Positions 38,520 to 47,071 of a stretch of 64,000 bases of DNA are shown in pieces (positions within the stretch are counted from its first letter, which is position 1; every line of letters begins with the position of its first letter). Below the pieces are notes generated by a model. The model had not been told where the DNA came from. It saw nothing but the letters and a program-made list of their open reading frames with translations, and searched no databases. The stretch is from Nocardia jiangxiensis NBRC 101359. Lineage in GTDB: Bacteria > Actinomycetota > Actinomycetes > Mycobacteriales > Mycobacteriaceae. Both the position numbers and the translations under genes were made by a program. The stretch spans positions 744,001-808,000 of the forward strand of contig NZ_BAGB01000041.1 of the NCBI RefSeq assembly GCF_000308615.1. The letters are read 5' to 3'.

Positions 38520-39697
38520 ACCGGCAGCACCTCCTGCACGGGCAACTGCTCGATGCTGCGGGTGATGTTGCTCGGGATCCGCACCTCGTCGCCGACGACG
38601 AGCCGTCCGACGTGGCGGGCGAGCGCCTCGACGACGCCATGGCCTTCGAGACGGGCCAACCCCTGTCCGGCGCAGCCGTGCGGACCGTAACCGAAGGACA
38701 GGTGATCGGTCGGCGCCCGCTCGACCAGGAACGCGTCGGGATTCTCGTAGTGCCGTGGATCCCGGTTTCCCGCGCCGAACAGGATCGCGACCTTCGCCCC
38801 CGCCGGGATCACGAGGTCGTCGATCACCACATCCTCGGTGGCGCGACGCCCCCACGCGTGGACCGGCGCCCAGTACCGCAGCGCCTCGTTGAACGCGCCG
38901 GGCACGAGCGACGGGTTCGCCCGGATCAGGGCGAGCTGCTCGGGATGGGCCGCGAACAGGGCGACGATATTGCCGATCGCCGCGATCGTGGTGTCGACAC
39001 CGGCGCCCAGATACTGATGGATGATGTATCCGGCGGTGCCGGGCGGGATCGCGCCGCGCTCCTGCGCCTCGAAGATGCCGCGACCGACCGAACCGGGCGT
39101 CAGATCCTCGGCGGTGACCGTCGAGCACCACTCGTACAACTCGCCCGCGATCGCGAAGCTTTCCGCCGTACGGTGATTCATCGGTCCCATGACCTGCATC
39201 GCGGCCTGACCCCAGCGCAGCATGTTGTCGCGAACGTGGCCGGTGAAGCCGATCAGATCGGCCACCACCTGCAACGGGAATGCGCGAGCGAGTGCGTCGA
39301 CGGCATCGAAGGATCCCCGGGCCGCGTGGTCCGCGACCAATGCGTCCGCCTTGGCGTCGATGGTCTTCTTCAACCCCCGCAGCGCCCGCGGCGACAGATT
39401 CGCCGTGAGCGTGGCCCGCAGTCGCGTGTGATCCGGAGGATCCGAGGCGAGGGAGGTTCCCGACAGAGCTTCGTTGACCGTCGGGTTGAAGCCGATCGCG
39501 CCGACCGAGGAGAAACTCTCCCAGTCGATCAGGGCACTGCGGATGACCCGGTACCGGGTGAGCGCGTACACCTCGTTCGCCGGGAGATGGACGACGGGTC
39601 CGAGCTCGCGCAATGCGGCGTACGACGGGTACGGATCGATGAGCACGTCGTCGTCGAACAGGTCGAGATCGGATACGGGCGGGGTCGAGACGGTCAT
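38516..39697 (-). CDS. Cytochrome P450 with cognate ferredoxin
   Basis: A 393-residue P450. The heme loop is LSFGYGPHGCAGQGLARLEG, the I-helix reads LGAGVDTTIAAIGN, and ExxR is in EALRYWAPVHAW. The sequence FGAGNRDPRHYENPDAF precedes the heme loop as in CYP families acting on aromatic or terpenoid substrates. The ATG at 39697 has GAGGTG upstream; an ATG 48 bases further out would add an atypical extension. It is coupled to the 3Fe-4S ferredoxin and lies 90 bp after an IclR gene on the same strand. Being next to a 3-hydroxybenzoate/gentisate operon, it may act on a related aromatic compound, for example by O-demethylation, but that is inference. Confidence 0.93.
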   Translation of the reverse strand: MTVSTPPVSDLDLFDDDVLIDPYPSYAALRELGPVVHLPANEVYALTRYRVIRSALIDWESFSSVGAIGFNPTVNEALSGTSLASDPPDHTRLRATLTANLSPRALRGLKKTIDAKADALVADHAARGSFDAVDALARAFPLQVVADLIGFTGHVRDNMLRWGQAAMQVMGPMNHRTAESFAIAGELYEWCSTVTAEDLTPGSVGRGIFEAQERGAIPPGTAGYIIHQYLGAGVDTTIAAIGNIVALFAAHPEQLALIRANPSLVPGAFNEALRYWAPVHAWGRRATEDVVIDDLVIPAGAKVAILFGAGNRDPRHYENPDAFLVERAPTDHLSFGYGPHGCAGQGLARLEGHGVVEALARHVGRLVVGDEVRIPSNITRSIEQLPVQEVLPV

Positions 39698-39787
39698 GGG
39701 TTCACCTCGGGTCGGCAATCGGTAAGCCCATTGAAGTGAGCGCATTCACATCGATCAAACACATGTTTTGCATGCCGATACATGCAT

Positions 39788-40570
39788 TCAGTGCATATCC
39801 CCTCGGCCGCCGCCCGCCTCGATGGCCCCGGCCGCCCGATGCAGTGTGGCCACCAGCGACGGCAGCCGATGCCGGTCGTAGCGGACGGTCGGCATCGAGA
39901 TCGACAGACCGGCCAGCGCGATGCCGTCGGCGTCCCGGACCGGTACACCGATCGCGACCACGCCGCGCTCGGACAGCCCGTTGTTGAGCGCGAATCCGGC
40001 CCGGCGAACCCGGGCGAGCTGGGCCCGCAGGCTCGGCAGGTCCGGCTGTTCCTCGGGATGCTCGACATACCGCTGCCCGGCGTACAGCTCGTCCACCCCG
40101 GCCGGGTCGAGGGCGGCGAGCAGCACCAGACCGGCGGTGGTGCGATGGGCCGGGAACACCATCCCCTCCCGCGAGCCCACCCGCAGCGCCTGAGCGCATT
40201 CGACGCTCGCGATGAATCGCGTCGTATCCCCGGTGCGGATGGTCAGATTCGCCGACTCCCCCACGACGTCGACCAGTCGCTGCAGATGCGGCAGGGCCGC
40301 GGTCCGCAACCGAGAGGTCCGCGACTGCGAGTGCGTGGCGAGCTGAAGCACCGGTCCCGGGTGATAGACGCGCTGGTCGTCCTGGACCGCGAAGTCGCGG
40401 TAGACGAGCGTCTGCAACAGCCGGTGGGCCGTGGAACGCGCGACACCCAGGCGCTCGGCGACCCGGCTCACCGTCAGCCCGCCCTCCAACTGGAGCATCA
40501 CCGCCGCCCGCAACGCGTGATCGGCACTGGTCACCACGTACGCCGGTGGGGTCTTCGGTTCCGTGCTCAT
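39788..40570 (-). CDS. IclR family regulator of the gentisate operon
   Basis: A 260-residue IclR protein. The winged helix-turn-helix is TVSRVAERLGVARSTAHRLL (residues ~33-52), and the effector domain follows (LVDVVGESANLTIRTGDTTR; LSERGVVAIGVPVRDADGIA). It is divergent from the gentisate dioxygenase, and a dyad (GCAGAA-N7-TTCTGC) lies between them. IclR proteins in aromatic catabolism usually bind the pathway substrate. It may also control the P450/ferredoxin pair downstream. Confidence 0.92.
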   Translation of the reverse strand: MSTEPKTPPAYVVTSADHALRAAVMLQLEGGLTVSRVAERLGVARSTAHRLLQTLVYRDFAVQDDQRVYHPGPVLQLATHSQSRTSRLRTAALPHLQRLVDVVGESANLTIRTGDTTRFIASVECAQALRVGSREGMVFPAHRTTAGLVLLAALDPAGVDELYAGQRYVEHPEEQPDLPSLRAQLARVRRAGFALNNGLSERGVVAIGVPVRDADGIALAGLSISMPTVRYDRHRLPSLVATLHRAAGAIEAGGGRGDMH

Positions 40571-40588
40571 GACACCCCGTTCCGTTGT

Positions 40589-40607
40589 GCAGAATTTCGT
40601 GTTCTGC
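40589..40607. promoter_or_regulatory. Candidate IclR operator
   Basis: GCAGAA-TTTCGTG-TTCTGC is a perfect 6-7-6 inverted repeat in the 64-base gap between iclR and the gentisate operon. Confidence 0.65.
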
Positions 40608-40634
40608 TGATGCTACGAGGATCAGGGTGGGAAT

Positions 40635-41792
40635 ATGAGCACGACCGACACCCCCGTCCATGTACCGGCGGTCGCAGCACCGAACCAGCCGGAGGTGACT
40701 CCGGCCCTCGAGGAGCTGTACCGCGGCTTCGAACAGGAGCTGCTCGTCCCGCTGTGGACGCAGATCGGCGACCTGATGCCGGAACGGCCGAATTCACATG
40801 CGGCGCCGCACTTGTGGCGATGGCAGAACCTGCGGCGCCTGGCCGAACAGGCCGGTGAGATCGTCCCGGTGGGCCGCGGCGGTGAACGTCGCGCGATCGC
40901 GCTGGCGAATCCGGGCCTGGGCGGGCGGCCGTTCGCCACCCCGACGCTGTGGGCCGCGATCCAGTACTTGATGCCCGGCGAGGACGCCCCCGAACACCGG
41001 CACACCCAGCACGCGTTCCGCTTCGTGGTCGAGGGCTCGGGCGTGTGGACCGTCGTCGGCGGCACCGGTGATACGCCCGCGGGCGATGCGGTCCCGATGC
41101 GTCGCGGCGACTTCCTGCCGCAGGCGGGCTGGAACTGGCACGCGCACCACAACGTAACCACCGAGCCGATGGCCTGGATCGACGGGCTGGACATCCCGTT
41201 CCAGTACCTCGTCGAATCGCAGTTCTTCCAGTTCGGCCGCGAACAGATCAGCGAGGCCGAGCGGATCACGCCGGAACGCTCACGCTCCGAACGACTCTGG
41301 GGTCATCCGGGCCTGCGGCCACTGTCGGTGGGCGACGTCGGCCCGGGCTCGCCGCTGCTGGCCTACAAGTGGGAGCACACCGATGCCGCGCTGAGCGATC
41401 AGCTGCTGCTCGAACGGCAGGGCTACGGCGGCACCGTCGAGCCCGGCCATGCCGCGGTGCGATTCACCAACCCGCACAACGGTTCCGACGTTCTGCCGAC
41501 CCTGCGCGCGGAGTTCCACCGGCTCGCCCGCGGCGCGCAGACCGCACCGGTTCGCGAGACCGGATCCTCGGTCTACCAGGTCTTCGACGGCTCGGGCACG
41601 GTCCGCGTCGGCGATGCGAGCTGGTCGGTCACCCGCGGTGATCTGTTCGTCGTGCCCTCGTGGGAACCCTTCTCCGCCACCTCGGAAGCGGGCCGCACCG
41701 ACTCCGATTCCGGCGCACTGGATCTGTTCCGTTTCTCGGACGCGCCCGTCTTCGAGGCGCTCCGGCTCGACCGTCAGGAGATCACCCGATGA
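40635..41792 (+). CDS. Gentisate 1,2-dioxygenase
   Basis: A 385-residue bicupin. The N-terminal part contains ERPNSHAAPHLWRWQNLRRL and the Fe(II)-binding cupin motif PGEDAPEHRHTQHAFRFVVE, with the second cupin around residues 260-370. It opens the gentisate ring with O2 to give maleylpyruvate. Length and motifs match characterised gentisate dioxygenases. It is the first gene of a four-gene operon whose joints overlap or nearly overlap. Expression should depend on the divergent IclR protein. Confidence 0.95.
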   Translation: MSTTDTPVHVPAVAAPNQPEVTPALEELYRGFEQELLVPLWTQIGDLMPERPNSHAAPHLWRWQNLRRLAEQAGEIVPVGRGGERRAIALANPGLGGRPFATPTLWAAIQYLMPGEDAPEHRHTQHAFRFVVEGSGVWTVVGGTGDTPAGDAVPMRRGDFLPQAGWNWHAHHNVTTEPMAWIDGLDIPFQYLVESQFFQFGREQISEAERITPERSRSERLWGHPGLRPLSVGDVGPGSPLLAYKWEHTDAALSDQLLLERQGYGGTVEPGHAAVRFTNPHNGSDVLPTLRAEFHRLARGAQTAPVRETGSSVYQVFDGSGTVRVGDASWSVTRGDLFVVPSWEPFSATSEAGRTDSDSGALDLFRFSDAPVFEALRLDRQEITR

Positions 41793-42619
41793 AACTCGCC
41801 ACCCTTCGCGTGGACGGCGGGACCCGCGCGGTCCGCCTCGACGGCGACGTGCTGGTCGATCTCGGCTACCCGGACCTCGGCACGCTGCTGGCCAGGGATG
41901 ACTGGGCCGCGGTCGCCGCCGCGGCCACCGGCACGACCTGGCCGGTCCAGGACGCCGACCTCGCCCCGGTCGTGCCCGATCCGTCCAAGGTGATCTGCGT
42001 CGGGCACAACTACACCAACCACATCGCCGAGATGGGCCGCGAACTTCCCGACTACCCGACGCTGTTCACGAAGTTCGCGGACACCCTCGTCGGCCCGAAC
42101 GACCCGATCGCCAAACCCGCCGAGACCGACGCCCTGGACTGGGAGGTCGAACTGGTGGTCGTCATCGGCAAGCCGGTGCGCCGAGCGAGCGAGGACGAGG
42201 CCGCCGCGGCCATCGCGGGATTCACCGTGATGAACGACATCTCCGTGCGGGACTGGCAGTTTCGCACCGTCGAATGGTCCCAGGGCAAGATCTGGGACTC
42301 CTCCACTCCGGTCGGGCCCTACCTCGTGACGCCCGACGAGGTCGGCGGCGTCCGCCCGGCGCTCGAGGTGACCACGCTCGTCGACGACCGGGTCATGCAG
42401 CGCGACGACACCGGCACCCTGCTGTTCGATCCGGTTCGACTCGTCCGGTACATCTCCACGGTCATCCGGCTGAACCCGGGCGATCTGATCGCCACCGGCA
42501 CCCCCGCCGGGGTCGGCCACGCCCGCGATCCCAAGGTGTATCTCACCGGCGGCGAGACCGTCGTGACGCAGATCGCGGGCCTGGGCCGGTGCACCAACCG
42601 GATCGTCGCGGAGTCGTGA
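41789..42619 (+). CDS. Fumarylpyruvate hydrolase (FAH family)
   Basis: A 276-residue fumarylacetoacetase-family enzyme. KVICVGHNYTNHIAEMGREL is the family start of the core. Metal-binding carboxylates are in DWEVELVVVIGKPV and the VMNDISVRDWQ segment, and GDLIATGTPAGVGHARDP closes the domain. Its ATG overlaps the dioxygenase stop (ATGA). In this cluster it splits fumarylpyruvate to fumarate and pyruvate. It could in principle also hydrolyse maleylpyruvate directly, but an isomerase gene follows. Confidence 0.93.
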   Translation: MKLATLRVDGGTRAVRLDGDVLVDLGYPDLGTLLARDDWAAVAAAATGTTWPVQDADLAPVVPDPSKVICVGHNYTNHIAEMGRELPDYPTLFTKFADTLVGPNDPIAKPAETDALDWEVELVVVIGKPVRRASEDEAAAAIAGFTVMNDISVRDWQFRTVEWSQGKIWDSSTPVGPYLVTPDEVGGVRPALEVTTLVDDRVMQRDDTGTLLFDPVRLVRYISTVIRLNPGDLIATGTPAGVGHARDPKVYLTGGETVVTQIAGLGRCTNRIVAES

Positions 42620-43242
42620 GCGTGCACACGCACGCGGATTCGCTGCGCTGGGTCGCATTCGGTACGGCGCTGCTCACCGAACAGCTCGCCGCACTGGACG
42701 AGCGGGAGATGACGCTGCCGTGCGGCCTGCCCGACTGGACGCGCAAACATCTCCTCGCGCACGTCGCCGCGAACGCGGACGCCCTCGGCCACCTGGTGCA
42801 CTGGGCCGCGACCGGCGAGCCGACCCCCATGTACTCCTCGCCCGCCCAGCGCGCCGCCGATATCGAGTCGGGCGCAACACTTTCCGCGTCCGAACTCCGA
42901 ACCTGGGTGCCCCGGTCCGCTCAGCACCTGACCGACGCCATGGCCGGCCTCACCGAGCAGCAATGGCACACCGAGGTCCGCACCGCGCAGGGCCGCTCGG
43001 TGCCGGCCACCGAGATTCCGTGGCTGCGGGCACGCGAGGTGTGCGTGCACGCCGTCGACCTCGGCACCGGCGTGCGGTTCGCCGATCTGCCCGAGGATTT
43101 CCTGACCGCGCTGGTAGCGGATATCAGCGCCAAGCGCGAACTCCGCGCGATCCCCGACGGGCCGCTGCCCGAGGTCGCCGCCTACCTCGCCGGACGTTCC
43201 CACTCTCTCGCCGATGTCCCCGACCTCGGCCCCTGGTTGTAA
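42616..43242 (+). CDS. Mycothiol-dependent maleylpyruvate isomerase
   Basis: A 208-residue DinB/MDMPI-fold protein. The metal-binding His is expected in HLLAHVAANADALGHLVHW, with Glu and His in LRAREVCVHAVDLGTGV, the pattern of the Corynebacterium enzyme that uses mycothiol in place of glutathione. It converts maleylpyruvate to fumarylpyruvate. The GTG start overlaps the stop of the hydrolase (GTGA). A mycothiol-type enzyme confirms an actinobacterial host. Confidence 0.92.
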   Translation: MSVHTHADSLRWVAFGTALLTEQLAALDEREMTLPCGLPDWTRKHLLAHVAANADALGHLVHWAATGEPTPMYSSPAQRAADIESGATLSASELRTWVPRSAQHLTDAMAGLTEQQWHTEVRTAQGRSVPATEIPWLRAREVCVHAVDLGTGVRFADLPEDFLTALVADISAKRELRAIPDGPLPEVAAYLAGRSHSLADVPDLGPWL

Positions 43243-43254
43243 GGAGACCACCGC

Positions 43255-44556
43255 ATGCGCACCCCGGACATCGCGAGCACACCCGACGTCGTCATCGTCG
43301 GTGGCGGAATCGGCGGCCTGAGCACCGCCTTCGCGCTGGCCCGGCTCGGTCTCCGAATACGAGTTCTGGAGCAGGCCAAGGAATTCGGCGAGGTCGGCGC
43401 GGGAATTCAGCTCGCACCCAACTGCACGCGCATCCTGGAGGACTACGGCCTGCTGGATGCGGCGAAGGCCCTGGGCGTCGTACCGGACCGGATGGTGATG
43501 CGCGACGCGGTCGACGGGCGGGAGCTGACCGCACTGGACCTGCGTGACCTCGAACGACGCTACGACTTCCCGTATCTGGTCATCCACCGCAGCGACCTGC
43601 ACGCGCTGTTCCTGGACGCCTGCCGGAAAGCGGGCGTGGAACTGCTGACCGAGCAGCGGGTCGTCTCGTACACCCAGGCCGCCGACACAGCCACCGCCAG
43701 GACCCAGGACGGCGTCGAGCACCGGGCGGCCGTCGTCATCGCCGCCGACGGACTGCATTCCGTGGCCCGCGCGATGTTCCTCGACGATCGGCCGGTGTCC
43801 TCGGCGTACGTCGCCTATCGCGGGACGGTGCCGGTCGCACAGGCGGGCCGCCCGGTCGATCTGTCCGAGGTGGTCGTACACGTGGGCCCGGGATGCCATT
43901 TCGTGCACTACGGACTGCGCGGCGGAGATCTGCTCAATCAGGTCGCCGTCTTCGAATCTCCCAGGGCGCGCGCCGGACTCGACGACTGGGGCACTCCGGA
44001 CGAACTCGACACCGCCTTCGAGGGGACCTGCGACACGGTGCGGCGGGGACTGCCGCACATGTGGCGGGACAAGTGGTGGCGAATGTACGACCGCGACCCG
44101 ATCAGCACCTGGGTCCAGGGCCGGATCGCCCTGCTCGGTGACGCGGCCCACCCCCCGCTGCAGTACATGGCCCAGGGCGCGATCATGGCGATCGAGGACG
44201 GCTGGGTGCTCGCGGAGCACGCGAAGCGCCTGCGCGCGGCCGATCGCACGGTCGACTGGTCCGGCACGCTCGCGGCGTATGCGGCGGTCCGTCCCGAACA
44301 CTGCCGCCGGGTGGTGCTGACCGCCCGCGCCTGGGGTGAACTGTGGCATCTGGACGGAATTCAGCGGGAGCGTCGCAACGCCCTGCTTCGCGCCCGCGCG
44401 GTGCACGACTACTCGTTCATCGACTGGATCTACGGCCCGACGGCGCTGTTCCCCGAGGACGAACCGGCCATGTTCGAGCCGATCCCGCTCGCCTCCGCCG
44501 ACCGAATTCACGCCGGGCGAGTCGCATCGGCCGATCACCGCGAACATGTGCTGTGA
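43255..44556 (+). CDS. 3-Hydroxybenzoate 6-hydroxylase (FAD monooxygenase)
   Basis: A 433-residue flavin hydroxylase. VVIVGGGIGGLSTAFALARL is the FAD Rossmann motif, VVIAADGLHSVARAMF the DG motif, and LLGDAAHPPLQYMAQGAIMA the second FAD motif. YDFPYLVIHRSDLH is typical of 3-hydroxybenzoate 6-hydroxylases and related salicylate hydroxylases. With gentisate dioxygenase in the same operon, para-hydroxylation of 3-hydroxybenzoate to gentisate is the best reading; salicylate 5-hydroxylation is less likely for a single-component enzyme. It starts 12 bases after the isomerase with AAGGAG before the ATG. Confidence 0.9.
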   Translation: MRTPDIASTPDVVIVGGGIGGLSTAFALARLGLRIRVLEQAKEFGEVGAGIQLAPNCTRILEDYGLLDAAKALGVVPDRMVMRDAVDGRELTALDLRDLERRYDFPYLVIHRSDLHALFLDACRKAGVELLTEQRVVSYTQAADTATARTQDGVEHRAAVVIAADGLHSVARAMFLDDRPVSSAYVAYRGTVPVAQAGRPVDLSEVVVHVGPGCHFVHYGLRGGDLLNQVAVFESPRARAGLDDWGTPDELDTAFEGTCDTVRRGLPHMWRDKWWRMYDRDPISTWVQGRIALLGDAAHPPLQYMAQGAIMAIEDGWVLAEHAKRLRAADRTVDWSGTLAAYAAVRPEHCRRVVLTARAWGELWHLDGIQRERRNALLRARAVHDYSFIDWIYGPTALFPEDEPAMFEPIPLASADRIHAGRVASADHREHVL

Positions 44557-44876
44557 AGTGCGTCTAAACCTGTTTTCCGGCGCTATCGAAAGTTAGCCCG
44601 AGCAACGACCGTGGTGGTAACGTCACCGCGACACGTGTCCGATCGCCTGATGACCTGCTACGCTTCCGGCCGAAACCGACGGTAAATCCCGACAATCTCC
44701 CGGATGCCGTATCCGGTCGAGTCGTCGATGGCGCGAGACGGGGGCGCAACCGGAGTCCACTGGGCCACACCGTAATCGGCGCAGGTGTTTCGGAGATTGC
44801 GTGAAGGCGATTCACAGCGTCGAGTGACAGCATGAATCGCGGCCGAACCAGGGTCGGCGAGGAGACGAGGAGGCAG
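44557..44876. other. 320-base intergenic region
   Basis: No convincing gene is present. A 6-5-6 dyad CCGGAT-GCCGT-ATCCGG lies at 44700-44716 and may be a hairpin or operator. A minus-strand frame ending at 44658 has some coding look (STGYGIREIVGIYRRFRPEA) but no supported start. The promoter of the following acyltransferase is expected here but I cannot place it. Confidence 0.4.
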
Positions 44877-46133
44877 ATGACGCAGGACGATCGCGGCACC
44901 GTGAACACTGCGACGCTCACGATCGCCGACCCGAGTCCGGAAACTCCGGAATCGGCACAGCCTCGAAAAACCAAGCGGCCGTACCTGTATCAGGTAGACC
45001 TGTTCCGGATCATCACCTTCGCGTGCGTCGTGTTGGACCACGTGACCAGCGGGTCGACTGTCCCGGACAATGTGGCGTCCAACGCGGTGCAGACGCTGTT
45101 GCACTTCACCCGCCTGGCGTTCTTCGCACTGACCGCCTTCGTGCTGGTCTATCAGTCCGCTCGCAAACCGTTCTCCGCGCGCACCTTCTGGCGTCGGCGA
45201 TTCATGCTGATCGGTATCCCGTACGTCGTCTGGTCGGTGTTCTACTGGGCCTATTCGATCGTCCTGGGGAATTTCCAGGAACCGGTCCTGCACGCGCTGT
45301 GGCGGCTGGTCATCGATATCGCGACCGGCGAGGCGTGGTACCAGATGTACTTCCTGCTGGTCACCATGCAGGTATATCTGCTGTTCCCGCTGCTGCTGAA
45401 GCTGCTGCGCGCGACCGAGGGGCACCACCGCTGGGTGCTGGCGGTCAGCGGGGCCCTGCAACTGGGCTTCCTGTACCTGGCCATGCATCCCCCGACGTTC
45501 ACCGGATTCGCCGGGCAGATCTGGGCGCACATCTACGCCGTGGTCTTCGCGTACCAGTTCTACGTGATACTCGGCGCGGTCGCGGCCTGGCATCTGGCCG
45601 CCGTCGACCGAGCCGTGAAACGGTTCGGACCGCTGCTGGTCCTGGGTGCGGTCGTCGCCGGAGTTCTGTCGGTCTGGGACTTTCTGCGCTCCACCGCGCA
45701 CGGGCTGCCGCCGTGGCAGGGCAGCAACGTGTTCATGCCGCATCTGATCATCTTCTTCACCCTGATCATCGCCGCCCTGTACACGCTGGGCACGTGGGGA
45801 ACCGCGAATCAGCAACCCGGTTCACTCAAGGCCAGGATGCTGTCCTACGGCTCGGATCGGTCGTTCGGGGTGTTCCTGTTGCATCCGTTCGCATTGCAGC
45901 TGATCGCTCCGTGGATCATCCCGATGGGCAATGCGATCGGCACGCTGTGGTGCACGGTGGTGGTGTACGTGTCGGTGATGGCGATGTCGCTGTTCGGGGC
46001 CGAAGTCACCCGCCGGGTGCCCGGCAGCATCTGGCTCAACGGACGTCCGATGGTGCGCACAGATTTCCGTGCCCTGTTCGGCCGCCGGACAGCCGAGGAA
46101 AGTCCTGCACCGGAGAAAACTCCCGCAGCCTAG
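44877..46133 (+). CDS. Acyltransferase 3 family integral membrane protein
   Basis: A 418-residue protein with about ten membrane segments. YLYQVDLFRIITFACVVLDH near residue 35 corresponds to the family's opening helix, which usually has a catalytic His, here in VVLDHV. FWRRRFMLIGIPYVVWSVFY is the conserved RRxxRxxxPY-like region. Such enzymes transfer acetyl or other acyl groups from the cytoplasmic side to glycans, lipids or antibiotics. The ATG at 44877 is chosen because AGGAGG lies just before it; an ATG 45 bases upstream is weaker. It is a single gene followed by a strong terminator. The acceptor is unknown. Confidence 0.88.
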   Translation: MTQDDRGTVNTATLTIADPSPETPESAQPRKTKRPYLYQVDLFRIITFACVVLDHVTSGSTVPDNVASNAVQTLLHFTRLAFFALTAFVLVYQSARKPFSARTFWRRRFMLIGIPYVVWSVFYWAYSIVLGNFQEPVLHALWRLVIDIATGEAWYQMYFLLVTMQVYLLFPLLLKLLRATEGHHRWVLAVSGALQLGFLYLAMHPPTFTGFAGQIWAHIYAVVFAYQFYVILGAVAAWHLAAVDRAVKRFGPLLVLGAVVAGVLSVWDFLRSTAHGLPPWQGSNVFMPHLIIFFTLIIAALYTLGTWGTANQQPGSLKARMLSYGSDRSFGVFLLHPFALQLIAPWIIPMGNAIGTLWCTVVVYVSVMAMSLFGAEVTRRVPGSIWLNGRPMVRTDFRALFGRRTAEESPAPEKTPAA

Positions 46134-46141
46134 CCCGACCG

Positions 46142-46185
46142 AACGGACTGCTCCGACCGATACGAATCGGTCGGAGCAGTCCGTT
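46142..46185. terminator. 19-bp perfect hairpin terminator
   Basis: AACGGACTGCTCCGACCGA (46142-46160) pairs base for base with 46167-46185 around loop TACGAA, nine bases after the acyltransferase stop and just before the convergent remnant stop at 46198. It serves both strands. Confidence 0.9.
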
Positions 46186-46197
46186 TCTGATGGGGTG

Positions 46198-46372
46198 TCA
46201 GTTGACCCGGCTGCCGATGGTCTGCGCCAGGAACGGCCAGGAGCGGTGCAGTTCGTCCTCCCAGTAGCCCCAGGAATGCGTGCCGTCGGGCCGGTCATCC
46301 ACTGTCACAGGGATATTCAGTTGGTGCAGCCGGTTGGTCAGATTCACCGTGCAGTAGTGGATCGTCGCCCCC
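46198..46372 (-). pseudogene. Antigen-85-like esterase (alpha/beta hydrolase), C-terminal stub
   Basis: The minus strand reads IHYCTVNLTNRLHQLNIPVT, then VDDRPDGTHSWGYWEDELHR and SWPFLAQTIG before the stop. This is the end of a mycolyltransferase/antigen-85-like esterase, with catalytic His in GTHSWGYW. About 55 residues remain of ~300. It is joined out of frame to a truncated cyclopropane-fatty-acid synthase. Confidence 0.8.
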
Positions 46373-46374
46373 GC

Positions 46375-47071
46375 TGCGCCTGCGCGATCGTGACGGCCAG
46401 CACCTGCGCCCCGTAGTTCTCGGCGGCGTGCAGGCTCAGCGAACCCCATCCGCAGCCCACGTCCAGAAGCCTTGCGCCGGGCCGTAATTCGAGCTTGTCG
46501 CAGACCAGATCGAGTTTGTCCCGCTACGCCTCGACGAGGCCGTAATCCGGATCGTCCGGCGCGCCCGGGACACCGCGGGTGAAATAGGCGCAGGAGTACG
46601 CCATCGCGGGATCCAGTAGCAGCGAATAGAATTCGTTCGAGCCGTCGTAGTGGTGGCTGATCACGGCTCGATCACGCTCCCGCACGTTGCGGCGGCCGCG
46701 CAGCCGGGCCTGGGTGGCGGGTGCGGGCAGGGGTGCGCCGAGCGCGCCGACCCGCGCAACGGCCACGGCCAGGCGCAGCACATCGCGCACGCGCACGCCC
46801 GGAATCGGCGTTCGGCCACGGTTCGCCAAGCGGTGCTCAGGGCCTCGGTCACCTCCCCCTCGACGTCGAGCTCGCCGGTCACATACGCCTGGGCAGCGCC
46901 GAGTTCGCCCGGGCGCCACAGGATTCGGCGCAACGCTCGCGGACTCTCCAGTACCACGCGGGGTGCGTCGAGGGGCCCGGCGAGGCTGCCGTCCCAGGCA
47001 TGCAGACGCACCGGCAGCGGGCCGCGCAGCAGCGGGCGCAGGGCGGATTCGAGATGGACGGCGACGGTCAC
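46375..47071 (-). pseudogene. Cyclopropane-fatty-acid synthase family, frameshift + nonsense + truncation
   Basis: The GTG at 47071 (GAGGAG upstream, overlapping the previous stop) starts VTVAVHLESALRPLLRG. A missing base near 46805 shifts the frame to IPGVRVRDVLRLAVAVARVG, then SHHYDGSNEFYSLLLDPAMA and SCAYF, the CFA synthase signature. TAG at 46524-46526 replaces a Gln codon (VEA-stop-RDKLDL). The same frame then reads the SAM motif LLDVGCGWGSLSLHAAENYG and stops matching at TIAQAQ, where the esterase stub begins. Three independent lesions and loss of the C-terminal half make this a pseudogene. Confidence 0.88.
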
